Under the pieces are notes generated by a model. The model did not search any database and had not been told where the DNA came from. It saw only the letters and a list, made by a program, of their open reading frames with translations. A stretch of 64,000 nucleotides of DNA. It comes from Dactylosporangium fulvum. Its GTDB lineage: Bacteria > Actinomycetota > Actinomycetes > Mycobacteriales > Micromonosporaceae. Shown piece after piece: positions 35,590 through 44,438 of this stretch; the stretch's first letter is position 1, and each line of letters starts with the position of its first letter. The DNA lies in NCBI RefSeq assembly GCF_025137375.1, contig NZ_CP073720.1, positions 5,728,501-5,792,500 of the forward strand, read 5' to 3'. Made by a program: the position numbers and the translations under genes.

Positions 35590-36816
35590 TCAGACCGGGC
35601 GGGTGGCGTCCACCACGCGGGTGGACCAGCGCAACGCGTCCAGGTACTTCCGGGCGGGGTCGTCCGTCGCCGCCTCCACGGTGCGGCCGGTGAGATAGGC
35701 GTCGGCGAGGCCGAGCGCCCGGCCGACCGGTCCCTGCCCGGTGACGATCGCGTCGACCAGGTCGTCGGCGAGCGGCAGCTGCGCGGCGAGCGCCGCCGGG
35801 CTGGTGTCCAGCAGCGCCGCGACGCTGCTGATGAGCCCGGCGGTGAACGCCGATTCCGGTGCGGCGCCGACGCCGGAGGCGAGGTGCTGGCACAACCGCG
35901 CCCGGGTCACCGCGTCGGCGAGCTGTTCGACGGTGCCGCCGGCCACGTCGCTGACGACCATGAGCATGGCCCACTGCCGGACCTGGCCGAGGCCGAGCAG
36001 GACGACCGCCTGCCGCAGCGAGGTGACCGGCCGGGCCGGCGCGATCGCGGCGGAGTTGCAGGCCCGCAGCAGCCGCAGCGCCAGCGCCGGGTCGTCGGTG
36101 ACGACCCGCAGGACCTCGTCGAGGTTGCTGTCGGCGGCGCCGAGCGCGCCCAGCAGCCGCAGCCGCGACAGCCGGGACGGCGCCAGGCTGGTGGCGGTGA
36201 GGACCTCGGGGCGGCTCAACGCGTACCCCTGGCGCAGTTCGCAGTCGTACCGGTCGGCCAGCGCCAGCTCGGCGGCGGACTCGATGCGCTCCCCGACCAG
36301 CTGGACGCCGGGCCGACGGCGGCTGATCGCGACCAGCTCGTCGAGCTGCGCCGGGTCGGTGCCGAGCAGGTCGAGCTTGACGTGGGAGGCCAGGCCGAGC
36401 AGCCGCTCGTGGCCGAGCCCGAGGACGAAGTCGTCGAGCGCGATGCGGTAGCCGGCGGCGGCGAGGCGCGCCGCGCCGGCCACCACCTCGTCGTCGACCG
36501 CCACGGTCTCCAGCACCTCGAGCACCACCCGGTCCGGCGCGAACGGCAGGGGCAGTTCGCCGACGAGGAACTCGCGCGTCAGGTTGATGAAACAGGGCCG
36601 GTCCCCGGCGATCTCGGCGATGCCGAACTCGGTGAACGTGTTGGTGATGACCTGGCTGGTCGCGAACGTGTCGCGGTGCTCGGCGTCCACCGCGTCGAAC
36701 CGGCCGCGGAAGAGCAGCTCGTAGGCCACCACCGCGCCGGACCGGTCGTAGATCGGCTGCCGGCCGACATGGACGAGCCGGGTACTCACGTCGGTGCGGG
36801 CAGCCTGACCGGTCAC
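35590..36816 (-). CDS. EAL-HDOD signalling protein (YuxH type)
   Basis: 408 residues. The N-terminal EAL-like domain begins VHVGRQPIYDRSGAVVAYEL then LFRG, where the catalytic EAL is replaced by YELLF; ECCFINLTRE-like CFINLT and ALDDFVLG follow. Key metal residues appear incomplete, so c-di-GMP cleavage is doubtful. The C-terminal HDOD domain (about 205-400) includes LRLLRACNSAAIAPARPVTS. Such proteins are usually scaffolds in signalling. The gene stands alone between the LacI unit and a convergently unrelated sigma cassette. Confidence 0.82.
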   Translation of the reverse strand: MTGQAARTDVSTRLVHVGRQPIYDRSGAVVAYELLFRGRFDAVDAEHRDTFATSQVITNTFTEFGIAEIAGDRPCFINLTREFLVGELPLPFAPDRVVLEVLETVAVDDEVVAGAARLAAAGYRIALDDFVLGLGHERLLGLASHVKLDLLGTDPAQLDELVAISRRRPGVQLVGERIESAAELALADRYDCELRQGYALSRPEVLTATSLAPSRLSRLRLLGALGAADSNLDEVLRVVTDDPALALRLLRACNSAAIAPARPVTSLRQAVVLLGLGQVRQWAMLMVVSDVAGGTVEQLADAVTRARLCQHLASGVGAAPESAFTAGLISSVAALLDTSPAALAAQLPLADDLVDAIVTGQGPVGRALGLADAYLTGRTVEAATDDPARKYLDALRWSTRVVDATRPV

Positions 36817-37004
36817 GCCGCGAACATCGGCGGCGTACGGTCCGCCCGGAGGGGTTCTCCGGCTGCGGATCGGTAGCGGCCAGGTTGCTCCGGCCGCGCT
36901 GTCGATTCGGGAGCGGCTCGTTCGCCGTTGTGGGTGAGGGCGTCGGCCGGTGCGGAGGTCGACGTCGGCGCCCGCTCAGCCCGTACGACCGGAAGGACAC
37001 CAAC

Positions 37005-37631
37005 ATGCGAAAACTCTTGGTCACCTCGTTCATGACCCTGGACGGGGTCGTGCAGGCCCCGGGTGGCCCGGACGAGGACCGCGACGGCGGGTTCACGCAC
37101 GGCGGCTGGGTCGTGCCGCACTTCGACGACCAGCTCGGCACGGTGATGACGGAACTGGTCCGGCGGGCCGGGGCGCTGCTGCTGGGCCGCCGGACCTACG
37201 ACATCTTCGCCGAGAGCTGGCCGCTGGCCCCCGCCGACGACCCGATCGGGTCCCGGCTCAACGCGCTGCCGAAGTACGTCGCGTCGCGCAGCCTCGGCGC
37301 CGTGCCGTGGCAGCACTCCGAGCTGCTCGGCGGCGACGCCGTCGCTGCGGTCCGCGAGCTCAAGCAGGGCGACGGCGGGGAGATCCAGGTCCACGGCAGC
37401 GCCGGGCTGGTCCAGACGCTGCTGCGCCACGACCTGGTCGACGCGCTCCACCTGGCGGTGTTCCCGGTGCTGGTCGGCACCGGCAAGCGGCTGTTCGGCG
37501 ACGGCACCGTGCCGGCCGGCCTGCGCCTGACGGCGACGGCGACGACCGGCACCGGCGTCGTCCTGACGACGTACGAGCGGGCCGGCCGGGTCGAGTACGG
37601 TGCGATGGGTCCCGAGACGGGCAACTGGTGA
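37005..37631 (+). CDS. RibD/DHFR-domain protein
   Basis: 208 residues from ATG 37005, preceded by GGAAGG. KLLVTSFMTLDGVVQAPGGP at the start, LLLGRRTYDIFAESWP and HGSAGLVQTLLRHDLVDALH are the marks of the small DHFR/RibD C-terminal-like family (YyaP-like). It should bind NADPH; substrate unknown. It lies 14 bp upstream of a YCII gene and near an ECF sigma gene, a widespread arrangement. Confidence 0.88.
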   Translation: MRKLLVTSFMTLDGVVQAPGGPDEDRDGGFTHGGWVVPHFDDQLGTVMTELVRRAGALLLGRRTYDIFAESWPLAPADDPIGSRLNALPKYVASRSLGAVPWQHSELLGGDAVAAVRELKQGDGGEIQVHGSAGLVQTLLRHDLVDALHLAVFPVLVGTGKRLFGDGTVPAGLRLTATATTGTGVVLTTYERAGRVEYGAMGPETGNW

Positions 37632-37645
37632 GGCGGAGGTGCGCT

Positions 37646-37981
37646 GTGCCGCAGTACGCGATTCTGATCTACGAGAAGGAACTGCCCGGCGGCGTGGCCG
37701 ACATCCCGCCGGAGGTCATGGAGGCCAACCTGCGCGTCGGTGACGCGATCACGGCGATGGGCGCCCGGGTCGTCAACGAGCAGGCGCTGGAGCCGAGCGC
37801 CGCCACCCGGACGATCCGCCGGGACGGCACCGTCACCGACGGGCCGTTCCTGGAGAGCAAGGAGGTCATCGCCGGGTTCTTCGTGGTGGAGGCCGCCGAC
37901 CTCGACCAGGCGGTCGCCATCGGCCGGCTGCTGCCGATCATGGACGGTGCGGTCGAGGTGCGGCCGCTCATGGCCGGCTGA
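37646..37981 (+). CDS. YCII-family DGPF-domain protein
   Basis: 111 residues from GTG 37646. YAILIYEKE at the start, TIRRDGTVTDGPFLESKEVI and GFFVVEAADLDQAVAIGRLLP match DGPF-type YCII proteins. These are the regular partners of ECF42-type sigma factors, and the sigma gene begins 7 bp after the stop. The biochemical role is not settled; the pair may sense a metabolite or oxidant. Confidence 0.9.
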   Translation: MPQYAILIYEKELPGGVADIPPEVMEANLRVGDAITAMGARVVNEQALEPSAATRTIRRDGTVTDGPFLESKEVIAGFFVVEAADLDQAVAIGRLLPIMDGAVEVRPLMAG

Positions 37982-37988
37982 CGGTGGC

Positions 37989-39242
37989 GTGACGACGGTA
38001 CGTCAGGCGGTCGACGACGCGCACCGCCGCGAGTGGGCCACGGTGCTCGCCGCGACGGTGCGCGTCACGCGCGACCTGGACCTGGCCGAGGAGTGCGTGC
38101 AGGATGCGTACCTCGCCGCGCTCGAGGAGTGGCAGCGGCGCGGGATCCCGGACCGGCCGGGGGCGTGGCTCGTCACCGCCGCCCGGCACAATGCCCTGGA
38201 CGCGCTGCGCCGCGCCGCCACCCTGCGCTCGAAGCTGCACCTGCTGGTGGAGCCCGCGGCGACCGGGGACGACCCGGCGGCCGGGACGACGCCGGCCGCG
38301 GACGACCGGCTCCGGCTGCTGTTCCTGTGCTGTCACCCGGCGCTGGCGCCGGACGCCCAGGTGGCGCTGACCCTCCGGCTGGCCTGCGGGGTGCCGACCC
38401 CGGACGTGGCCAGGGCGTTCCTCGTCGCCGAGGCCACCATGGCGGCGCGTATCACCCGCGCGAAGAAGAAGATCGTCGCCGCCCGGATCCCGTTCCGCAT
38501 GCCGTCGGCGGCCGAACTGCCCGACCGGCTCGACGCCGTGCTGACGGTGATCCATCTACTGTTCACGACCGGCCACACCGCGCCGACCGGTCCACGCCTG
38601 TCCCGCGACGACCTCACGGACCGGGCGCTCGGCCTGGCGCGCCTGCTGCACCGGCTCATGCCGGACGAACGGGAGGTCCGCGGGCTGCTGGCGCTGCTGC
38701 TGGCCAACCACGCCCGCCGGGCCACCCGCACCGGCCCGGACGGGCGGCTGCTGCGCCTGGACGAGCAGGACCGTTCGCGGTGGGACCGCGGGGCCGTCGC
38801 CGAGGCGGACCGCCTGGTCGTCGGCGCCCTGCGCGGTGGCGCCGGCCGGTTCGGCCTCCAGGCCGCGATCGCGACCCTGCACGCCACGGCGCCGACCGCC
38901 GCGGACACCGACTGGGCACAGATCGTGGTGCTCTACGACGCGCTGCTGGCGGTCTGGCCCTCGCCGGTGGTCGCGCTCAACCGGGCCGTCGCCGTCGCGA
39001 TGGTCGCCGGCCCGGCGACCGGGCTGGCCGAACTCGAGGCGCTCGACCGGCAGGGACACCTGGCCGGCTACCACTATCTGCCGGCGGTCAAGGCCGACCT
39101 GCTCCGCCGGCTCGACCGGCACGCCGACGCCGCGGCCGAGTACGCGCGGGCGCTCGCGCTGGCCGGCAACGACGCCGAGCGCGCATTCTTGGCCGAGCGC
39201 GTCGCCGAGGTGGACGAGCACGTCCGCCGGCGGCCCGTCTGA
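37989..39242 (+). CDS. ECF42-type sigma factor with C-terminal TPR-like extension
   Basis: 417 residues from GTG 37989. Region 2 is RVTRDLDLAEECVQDAYLAA with LEEWQRRGIPDRPGAWL. Region 4 carries LRLACGVPTPDVARAFLVAE. After about residue 190 comes a long C-terminal domain (DUF6596 and TPR-like; ADTDWAQIVVLYDALLAVWP; HYLPAVKADLLRRL), which is diagnostic of ECF42. These sigma factors lack a classical anti-sigma factor, and the C-terminal domain is thought to control activity. It is the last gene after the DHFR-like and YCII genes. Confidence 0.9.
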   Translation: MTTVRQAVDDAHRREWATVLAATVRVTRDLDLAEECVQDAYLAALEEWQRRGIPDRPGAWLVTAARHNALDALRRAATLRSKLHLLVEPAATGDDPAAGTTPAADDRLRLLFLCCHPALAPDAQVALTLRLACGVPTPDVARAFLVAEATMAARITRAKKKIVAARIPFRMPSAAELPDRLDAVLTVIHLLFTTGHTAPTGPRLSRDDLTDRALGLARLLHRLMPDEREVRGLLALLLANHARRATRTGPDGRLLRLDEQDRSRWDRGAVAEADRLVVGALRGGAGRFGLQAAIATLHATAPTAADTDWAQIVVLYDALLAVWPSPVVALNRAVAVAMVAGPATGLAELEALDRQGHLAGYHYLPAVKADLLRRLDRHADAAAEYARALALAGNDAERAFLAERVAEVDEHVRRRPV

Positions 39243-39246
39243 CCCC

Positions 39247-39462
39247 TTATCCGGTGGGCGCACCGGCCTCGCGCCCCTCGGCCGGCAGGATCCTGGCGTC
39301 CGGGCCCGGGAACACCAGTGCCTCGTGGTTTTCGCCGAGCCACCGCACGGTGTACGGCGGCGTGTGGTCACCGTGACGCACCTCGGTGATGATGCCCTCG
39401 CGCCGGTGGTCACCGACCCGAGTGCCTTCGACGATCAACCGGTCTCCGACGTTCGCGTGCAT
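39247..39462 (-). CDS. DUF1918 protein
   Basis: 71 residues from ATG 39462. The opening MHANVGDRLIVEGTRVGDHR, then REGIITEVRHGD and PYTVRWLGENHEALVFPGPD are the DUF1918 signature, an SH3-like small actinobacterial protein. In mycobacteria and relatives such genes often accompany stress and redox genes, as here. It is convergent with the sigma factor gene, with a 4-bp gap. Confidence 0.9.
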   Translation of the reverse strand: MHANVGDRLIVEGTRVGDHRREGIITEVRHGDHTPPYTVRWLGENHEALVFPGPDARILPAEGREAGAPTG

Positions 39463-39687
39463 CGTTCCTCCCTCGATCGGACACGGATGACTGGCGGTAC
39501 GGCGATACCACTACCCACCGATCCCGGACTGTCACCGCGTGGCATGGTGAAGGTGCAGGTCGGCGGCGGTCTTCGGGGCCCGGGATGCGGTTTTTGGTTG
39601 TGGACGGCGCGGGCGGGCATGGGCGTGGAAGGGGTCGGAACCCGGCCGCCGCCGACGACGGCCGGCACGAGGAGATCGGAGTTCGCC

Positions 39688-39957
39688 ATGACCGCCACGA
39701 AGCATTGGAGCGTCGACATCGCCATCAGCGAGGACAACGGGCGGACGTTCGCGGAGGTCCGCCTGGACGCCGATGACGACACTCAACTCATCGGCAAGGG
39801 GGAGGCCAGGCTCAATCCGGCCGACGAGGACATCCCGGAGATCGGTGACGAGCTCGCCGTCGCCCGGGCGCTGTCCGACCTCGGGCACCGGCTGCTGCTG
39901 ACGGCCGCCGCCGACATCGAGGCCGTCTCGGACCAGCCGGTACGCCTGAGCCGGTAG
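39688..39957 (+). CDS. DUF1876 protein
   Basis: 89 residues from ATG 39688. HWSVDIAISEDNGRTFAEVR, LIGKGEARLNPADEDIPEIG and ALSDLGHRLLLTAAADIE define DUF1876, a dsRBD-like small fold of unknown role. Members lie in the DosR regulon in several actinobacteria (recalled from the literature). It opens the stress island on the plus strand. Confidence 0.9.
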   Translation: MTATKHWSVDIAISEDNGRTFAEVRLDADDDTQLIGKGEARLNPADEDIPEIGDELAVARALSDLGHRLLLTAAADIEAVSDQPVRLSR

Positions 39958-39987
39958 CCCGTCGCCGAAACGGGAAGATTCGGGGAT

Positions 39988-40010
39988 TTTCGGGACTTTT
40001 GGACTGTCGA
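39988..40010. promoter_or_regulatory. Possible DosR-like half-box upstream of the CoA-binding/USP pair
   Basis: Within the 109-bp gap, CGGGATTTTCGGGACTTTTG and the following GACTG contain a perfect GGGAC half-site with an AT spacer, but the right arm (GGACT) is poor against GTCCC. Confidence 0.3.
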
Positions 40011-40066
40011 CAGCGCGGAGCAAGAGCGACGGTAGAGGTGTTGACGGCTGTGGCCTACCGGGGGAG

Positions 40067-40558
40067 ATGAGACCGATGCGCACCGCCAGGCAGATCCTCG
40101 CCGAAGCGCACACGATCGCGGTCGTGGGCGCGTCACGCGATCCGCAGAAGCCCGCGCACTGGGTGCCGAAGATGCTGCAGGACCAGGGGTGGCGGATCAT
40201 CCCGGTCAACCCGTACGCGGACCGGCTGTTCGGCGAGCGTGCCTACGCCCGGCTCGCCGACATACCGGAGCACGTCGACGTCGTCGAGGTCTTCCGCCCG
40301 GCCGGCGACGCGGCCGGGATCGTCCGGGAGGCGGTGGCGATCGGCGCCGGCGCGGTGTGGCTGCAGCTCGGCATCATCAGCGAGGAGGCCGATCGGCTCG
40401 CCCGCTCGGCCGGGCTCGACTACGTCGAGGACACCTGCATGGGCATGGAACGGACCCTGGCCGACATGGTGCACGGTGGCAGGCGGCCGGACTCCACCGT
40501 CTACCACGGCATCGAGCCGGAGGCGGAACGGCCCGGGGTGCTCGCCGGCCACGGCTGA
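40067..40558 (+). CDS. CoA-binding-domain protein (YccU type)
   Basis: 163 residues. IAVVGASRDPQKPAHWVPKM, RIIPVNPYADRLFGERAYA, AVWLQLGIISEEADRLAR and DYVEDTCMGMERTL form the single CoA-binding Rossmann domain. In this family the VGAS loop contacts CoA. The gene lies 25 bp before the universal stress protein gene and probably shares its transcript. The ligand in vivo is unproven. Confidence 0.9.
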   Translation: MRPMRTARQILAEAHTIAVVGASRDPQKPAHWVPKMLQDQGWRIIPVNPYADRLFGERAYARLADIPEHVDVVEVFRPAGDAAGIVREAVAIGAGAVWLQLGIISEEADRLARSAGLDYVEDTCMGMERTLADMVHGGRRPDSTVYHGIEPEAERPGVLAGHG

Positions 40559-40583
40559 ACCCCCGGTGGGAGGTGGATCCACG

Positions 40584-41456
40584 ATGGCCTACCGGTTCGG
40601 GCCGGTCGTCGTCGGCGTCGACGGGTCGGAGCACAGCGTCGGCGCACTGCGGTGGGCGGCCGAGCAGGCCCACCAGTACACGCGCACCCTCATCGCGCTC
40701 TCGGTGCTGCCGGAGTCCCCGTCGCCGCCGCCCGGGCCGTCCCGCGACCGGGACGTCGCGGCGGAGGCGGCGGCCGAGGCCAGGCGATGGCGCGTCGGGG
40801 TCGCCGCGGTCGGCACCACCGAGGTCGGGCGCCCGGTGGCCGTGCTGCGCCGGCACGCACGGGACGCCCGGCTGCTCGTGGTCGCCAGCCGCGGTACCGG
40901 CGGACGCGCCCTGGGATCGGTGACCGAGGCACTCGGCGTCCGGGCGGACTGCCCGGTGCTCATCGTGCATGACGCGCAGCGCTGGGCGGCGCCGGACGCG
41001 GTGCTGCCGAGGAAGGGCCCGGTCGTGGTCGGGTACGACGGCTCCGCGTCGGCGCGGCGGGCGCTGCGGGTGGCCTTCGAGGAGGCGGCCGGCCGCGGCA
41101 GCCGGCTCGTGGTCGTGCGCGCCTGGCATCATCCGGACCTGTGGCGGCCCGGCCGGTCGCGGTGCTGCGACCTGACCTCCGACGAGGCCGCCGTGCGCGG
41201 CGGGCTGCACGAGGCCGCCGCGCCGTGGCGCGCCCGGTTCCCGCACGTCGACGTCGAGGTCCGCAGCGAGCCCGGCGAGGCGGCGGAGGCGCTGACGGTG
41301 GTGTCGCAGTGGGCCGCGCTCATGGTGCTCGGCACCCGGTGCCCCGACGACACCGAGCAGCCGGCGAACCCGTCTGTGATGCGCCGTGTCCTGGAGCGCG
41401 CCGCCTGCCCGGTGCTCGTGGCGCACAGCCCGCCCGGCGGACCGGGCTTCCGGTAA
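40584..41456 (+). CDS. Tandem universal stress protein
   Basis: 290 residues from ATG 40584 with GGGAGG upstream. Domain 1 (about 5-130) has VVVGVDGSEHSVGALRWA and the ATP loop SRGTGGRALGSVTEAL. Domain 2 (about 145-285) begins VVVGYDGSASARRALRVAF but its ATP-loop region (LGTRCPDDTEQPANPSVMRR) has lost the glycines, so only the first domain is likely to bind ATP. Tandem USPs such as Rv2623 are hallmark DosR-regulon members in mycobacteria. Confidence 0.92.
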   Translation: MAYRFGPVVVGVDGSEHSVGALRWAAEQAHQYTRTLIALSVLPESPSPPPGPSRDRDVAAEAAAEARRWRVGVAAVGTTEVGRPVAVLRRHARDARLLVVASRGTGGRALGSVTEALGVRADCPVLIVHDAQRWAAPDAVLPRKGPVVVGYDGSASARRALRVAFEEAAGRGSRLVVVRAWHHPDLWRPGRSRCCDLTSDEAAVRGGLHEAAAPWRARFPHVDVEVRSEPGEAAEALTVVSQWAALMVLGTRCPDDTEQPANPSVMRRVLERAACPVLVAHSPPGGPGFR

Positions 41457-41459
41457 GGC

Positions 41460-42467
41460 TCAGGTGACCAGCACCGCGGCGCCGTTCACCCGGTCGGCGG
41501 CGAGGTCGACGAGCGCCTCGTCGGCGCGCGCCAGCGGATACGGCGTCACGCTCACCCGCAGCGGGTGCTCCTGGGCGACCGTGAGGAAGTCACGGCCGTC
41601 CTCGCGGGTGTTCGCGGTGACGCTGCGCAGCGTGCGCTCGTAGAAGAGGTGGTCCTCGTAGCGCAGCACGGGGATGTCGGTCAGGTGGATCCCCGCGATG
41701 GCGAGCGTGCCGCCGCGGTCCAGGGCCGACAGCGCCACCGGTACCAGATCGCCCACCGGCGCGAACAGGATCGCCGCGTCCAGCGGCTCCGGCGGCGCCG
41801 CGGCGGCGTCCCCGGCCGAGGCCGCGCCGAGGTCCAGCGCGAGCCGCTGTGCCGCCTTCGATCGGGTCAGCACGTGCACGGTGGCGCCCTGGGCGATGGC
41901 GACCTGGGCGGCGAGGTGCGCCGAGGCGCCGAAGCCGTAGAGCCCGAGCCGGCCGCCCGGCGGCAGGTCCGCCCGGCGCAGCGCGCGGAAGCCGATGATG
42001 CCCGCGCACAGCAGGGGCGCGACGTGGACGTCGTCGTAGCGGTCCGGCAGGCGGTAGACGAAGTCGGCGGGGGCGACGCAGAACTCGGCGTAGCCGCCGT
42101 CGGCGTGCCAGCCGGTGTAGCGGGAGTCCGGGCACAGGTTCTCGGCGCCACGACGGCAGTACCGGCAGGTGCCGTCGGTGTGCCGCAGCCAGGCCACGCC
42201 GACCCGTTCGCCGGCCTTGAACCCGGTGACCCCCTCCCCCAGCCCGCTCACCTCACCCACGACCTCGTGGCCGGGCACCACGTCGGGCCGGATCGGCGGC
42301 AGGTCACCCTCGGCGAGGTGCAGGTCGGTCCGGCACACCGCACACGCCCGCACCCGCAGCAGCAGCTCGCCGGGGCCGGGCTCGGGTACGGACATCGACA
42401 CCTGCCGCAGCGGGTGCCCCGTGACGGGCCCGGGCCGGTGCACCTGCCATGCGATCATCCGCGTCAC
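41460..42467 (-). CDS. Zinc-dependent alcohol dehydrogenase
   Basis: 335 residues. Catalytic zinc ligands appear as CAVCRTD near residue 40 and GHEVVGEV near 65. The structural zinc site is [20 protein letters not shown]. The Rossmann loop [20 protein letters not shown] replaces the usual GxGGLG. This matches AdhA-like enzymes (Rv1862 type) that reduce aldehydes under low oxygen. It converges with the USP gene with a 3-bp gap. Redox cofactor recycling during low respiration is a reasonable inference. Confidence 0.9.
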   Translation of the reverse strand: MTRMIAWQVHRPGPVTGHPLRQVSMSVPEPGPGELLLRVRACAVCRTDLHLAEGDLPPIRPDVVPGHEVVGEVSGLGEGVTGFKAGERVGVAWLRHTDGTCRYCRRGAENLCPDSRYTGWHADGGYAEFCVAPADFVYRLPDRYDDVHVAPLLCAGIIGFRALRRADLPPGGRLGLYGFGASAHLAAQVAIAQGATVHVLTRSKAAQRLALDLGAASAGDAAAAPPEPLDAAILFAPVGDLVPVALSALDRGGTLAIAGIHLTDIPVLRYEDHLFYERTLRSVTANTREDGRDFLTVAQEHPLRVSVTPYPLARADEALVDLAADRVNGAAVLVT

Positions 42468-42589
42468 CCCGCCTCTCTGCCCGGCCGCGCACCGAACATT
42501 CCGGCCCGCTCCCGCACCGAGCGTCTCGGCCGCGGTGACGCGGTGTCAATCGCCCTGGCCCGCCGACGGGCCGGCCGCCACGGTCCTGG

Positions 42590-43624
42590 TCACTCCTGCG
42601 CGCGGCCGGCGACCAGTTCGACCGCGGCCTCGGAGTCGCGGCGCGGGGCGCGGGGGCCCGTCGCGCCGCGGCCGGCGACGCCGACGCGCACGACGATCGC
42701 CGGGTGGCCGACGTTGCCGAGCGTGCGGCGCAGCGCCTCCCGCGCGGCGATGATCTCCACCAGATCACTCATCGGCGAGGTCGCCAGGCCGTCGGCGGTG
42801 GCGGTGAGCAGTACCGCGCTCAGCGCCTCGCCGGCCGCGAGCCAGTCGCGCGGCTCGTCGCCCTCGGTGACCACGACGCCGTAGCGCGCATGGCGGTCGG
42901 CGACCTCCGCACCGCTGTAGATGCTGGCGTTCTCGTCCCCGCCGGTGAAGTTCCGGATCGGCACCGTACGGGCACCGGACGGCACTGTCGTCTCGGGCGG
43001 CACGCCGGTGCCGGAACCGTCGTCCGGGTGGACCCACGCCGCGAGGTCGGCCCGGTAGGCGGGGTCGGACTGCTCCACGTCGGCGGCGTGACCGGCGGCC
43101 ACGGCGACCCCGGTGAGGTCCTGCGACCGGACCAGGTGCAGGTGTGCGCCGACGGCGGCCGCGGCGGCCGCGAGCCGGTCGAGCGCGTCCGGCGGCACCG
43201 GCACGTCCGCGAACGGCCGGCGGTCGCTGCGCCGGACCGAGATGGCCCGCCGCAGCCGCTGGACGTGCGGTGCGCGCTCGGCCGTGCCGGTGTACCGCAG
43301 CGTGGCGAGCAGGTCCGGGTCGTCCGGGTCCGGCAGATACGTCACCTCGGCCTGCGCGCCGTCGGCGGCGAGCGCGACGCGGGCGTGGTGCAGGGCGACC
43401 CCGCAGCTCAGCGTCATCAGCCGGCCGTCGGGATCGATGGCGGGCAGCTGGCGGCGCCGGTCGGCGCGCAGCTCGGCCCGGTCGCCGTCGATGCGCCACT
43501 GCCACGGCTGGGTGTTGAGCACGGACGGGGCGTCGAGCGCGGCCAGGACCGCCCCGGTCAGCAGCCGGCCGACCGGGGCGACCCGCACCGCGGCCCCGCG
43601 GTCGGTGTACTCGATGGCGGCCAT
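42590..43624 (-). CDS. Acg-type nitroreductase-like flavoprotein
   Basis: 344 residues from ATG 43624. SVLNTQPWQWRI near residue 38, RRSDRRPFADVPVP, RHARYGVVVTEGD and GLATSPMSDLVEIIAAREAL match the Acg family (Rv2032/Rv3131) of FMN-binding proteins. In mycobacterial Acg a lid covers FMN and the protein may sequester it. It is divergent from the devR-like gene across 151 bp and very likely its target. Confidence 0.9.
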   Translation of the reverse strand: MAAIEYTDRGAAVRVAPVGRLLTGAVLAALDAPSVLNTQPWQWRIDGDRAELRADRRRQLPAIDPDGRLMTLSCGVALHHARVALAADGAQAEVTYLPDPDDPDLLATLRYTGTAERAPHVQRLRRAISVRRSDRRPFADVPVPPDALDRLAAAAAAVGAHLHLVRSQDLTGVAVAAGHAADVEQSDPAYRADLAAWVHPDDGSGTGVPPETTVPSGARTVPIRNFTGGDENASIYSGAEVADRHARYGVVVTEGDEPRDWLAAGEALSAVLLTATADGLATSPMSDLVEIIAAREALRRTLGNVGHPAIVVRVGVAGRGATGPRAPRRDSEAAVELVAGRAQE

Positions 43625-43695
43625 GGCATGCTCCTCGGTTGGGCGGTCGGTGGTACCTCTCCAATCTCGCGTGCCCGGGGCTCGGCGTTCAGAGG

Positions 43696-43705
43696 CGAAG
43701 GTCCC
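43696..43705. promoter_or_regulatory. CGAAGGTCCC motif between acg-like and devR-like genes
   Basis: CGAAGGTCCC lies in the divergent promoter region, followed by GGGACC at 43715-43720. The same 10-mer is found twice upstream of cydA. It matches the right half of the DosR core GGGAC-N4-GTCCC. Confidence 0.5.
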
Positions 43706-43775
43706 GAATCGCCGCGGGACCGGCCAGGACCTCGGACACGTGCCAGAATCGCCCGGACCAGGTAGAAAGGACGAC

Positions 43776-44411
43776 ATGATCAGGGTGTATCTGCTCGACG
43801 ACCACGAGGTGGTGCGTTTCGGCATCCGCGAGATGCTGGAGCGGGAGGGCGACATCGAGGTCGTCGGCGAGTCGGGCTCCGCGGTCGAGGCCACGCACCG
43901 CATCCCGGCGCTGCGCCCCGATGTGGCGGTGCTGGACGGCCGGCTGCCCGACGGCAGCGGCATCGACGTGTGCCGCGACATCCGGTCGGTGGACCCGTCG
44001 ATCCGGGCGCTGATCCTGACGTCGTACGAGGACGACGAGGCACTGTTCGCGTCGATCATGGCCGGCGCGGCGGGCTACGTGCTGAAGCAGATCCGCGGCA
44101 CCGACCTCGTCGACGCGGTCCGGCGGGTCGCCGCCGGGCAGTCGCTGCTCGACCCGGCCGTCACCGCGCGCGTGCTGGAGCGCATCCGCAAGGGCCCGGA
44201 GCAGCCCGACGAGCTGCGCAACCTCACCGAGCAGGAGCGACGGATCCTCCTGCTCGTCGCCGAAGGGCTGACCAACCGGGAGATCGCCGAGCGGATGTTC
44301 CTGGCCGAGAAGACCGTCAAGAACTACGTGTCCAGCCTGCTGGCGAAGCTCGGGCTGGAGCGGCGCACCCAGGCCGCGGTCCTCGCGTCGAAGCTCCTCG
44401 GCAAGCACTGA
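43776..44411 (+). CDS. devR: NarL/FixJ-family response regulator, DevR/DosR-like
   Basis: 211 residues from ATG 43776. The receiver domain has IRVYLLDDHEVVRFGIREML, the phospho-acceptor in VAVLDGRLPDGSG (Asp54) and the Lys in AAGYVLKQI. The LuxR-type HTH is LTEQERRILLLVAEGLTNRE then IAERMFLAEKTVKNYVSSLL, identical in layout to mycobacterial DosR (the KTVKNYVSxLLxKLG block). It is followed after 27 bp by its probable kinase. Targets are inferred to be acg, itself and cydABDC through the shared motif. Confidence 0.9.
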   Translation: MIRVYLLDDHEVVRFGIREMLEREGDIEVVGESGSAVEATHRIPALRPDVAVLDGRLPDGSGIDVCRDIRSVDPSIRALILTSYEDDEALFASIMAGAAGYVLKQIRGTDLVDAVRRVAAGQSLLDPAVTARVLERIRKGPEQPDELRNLTEQERRILLLVAEGLTNREIAERMFLAEKTVKNYVSSLLAKLGLERRTQAAVLASKLLGKH

Positions 44412-44438
44412 GCCGGTCCCGGAAGCGCCCCGCCTAGG

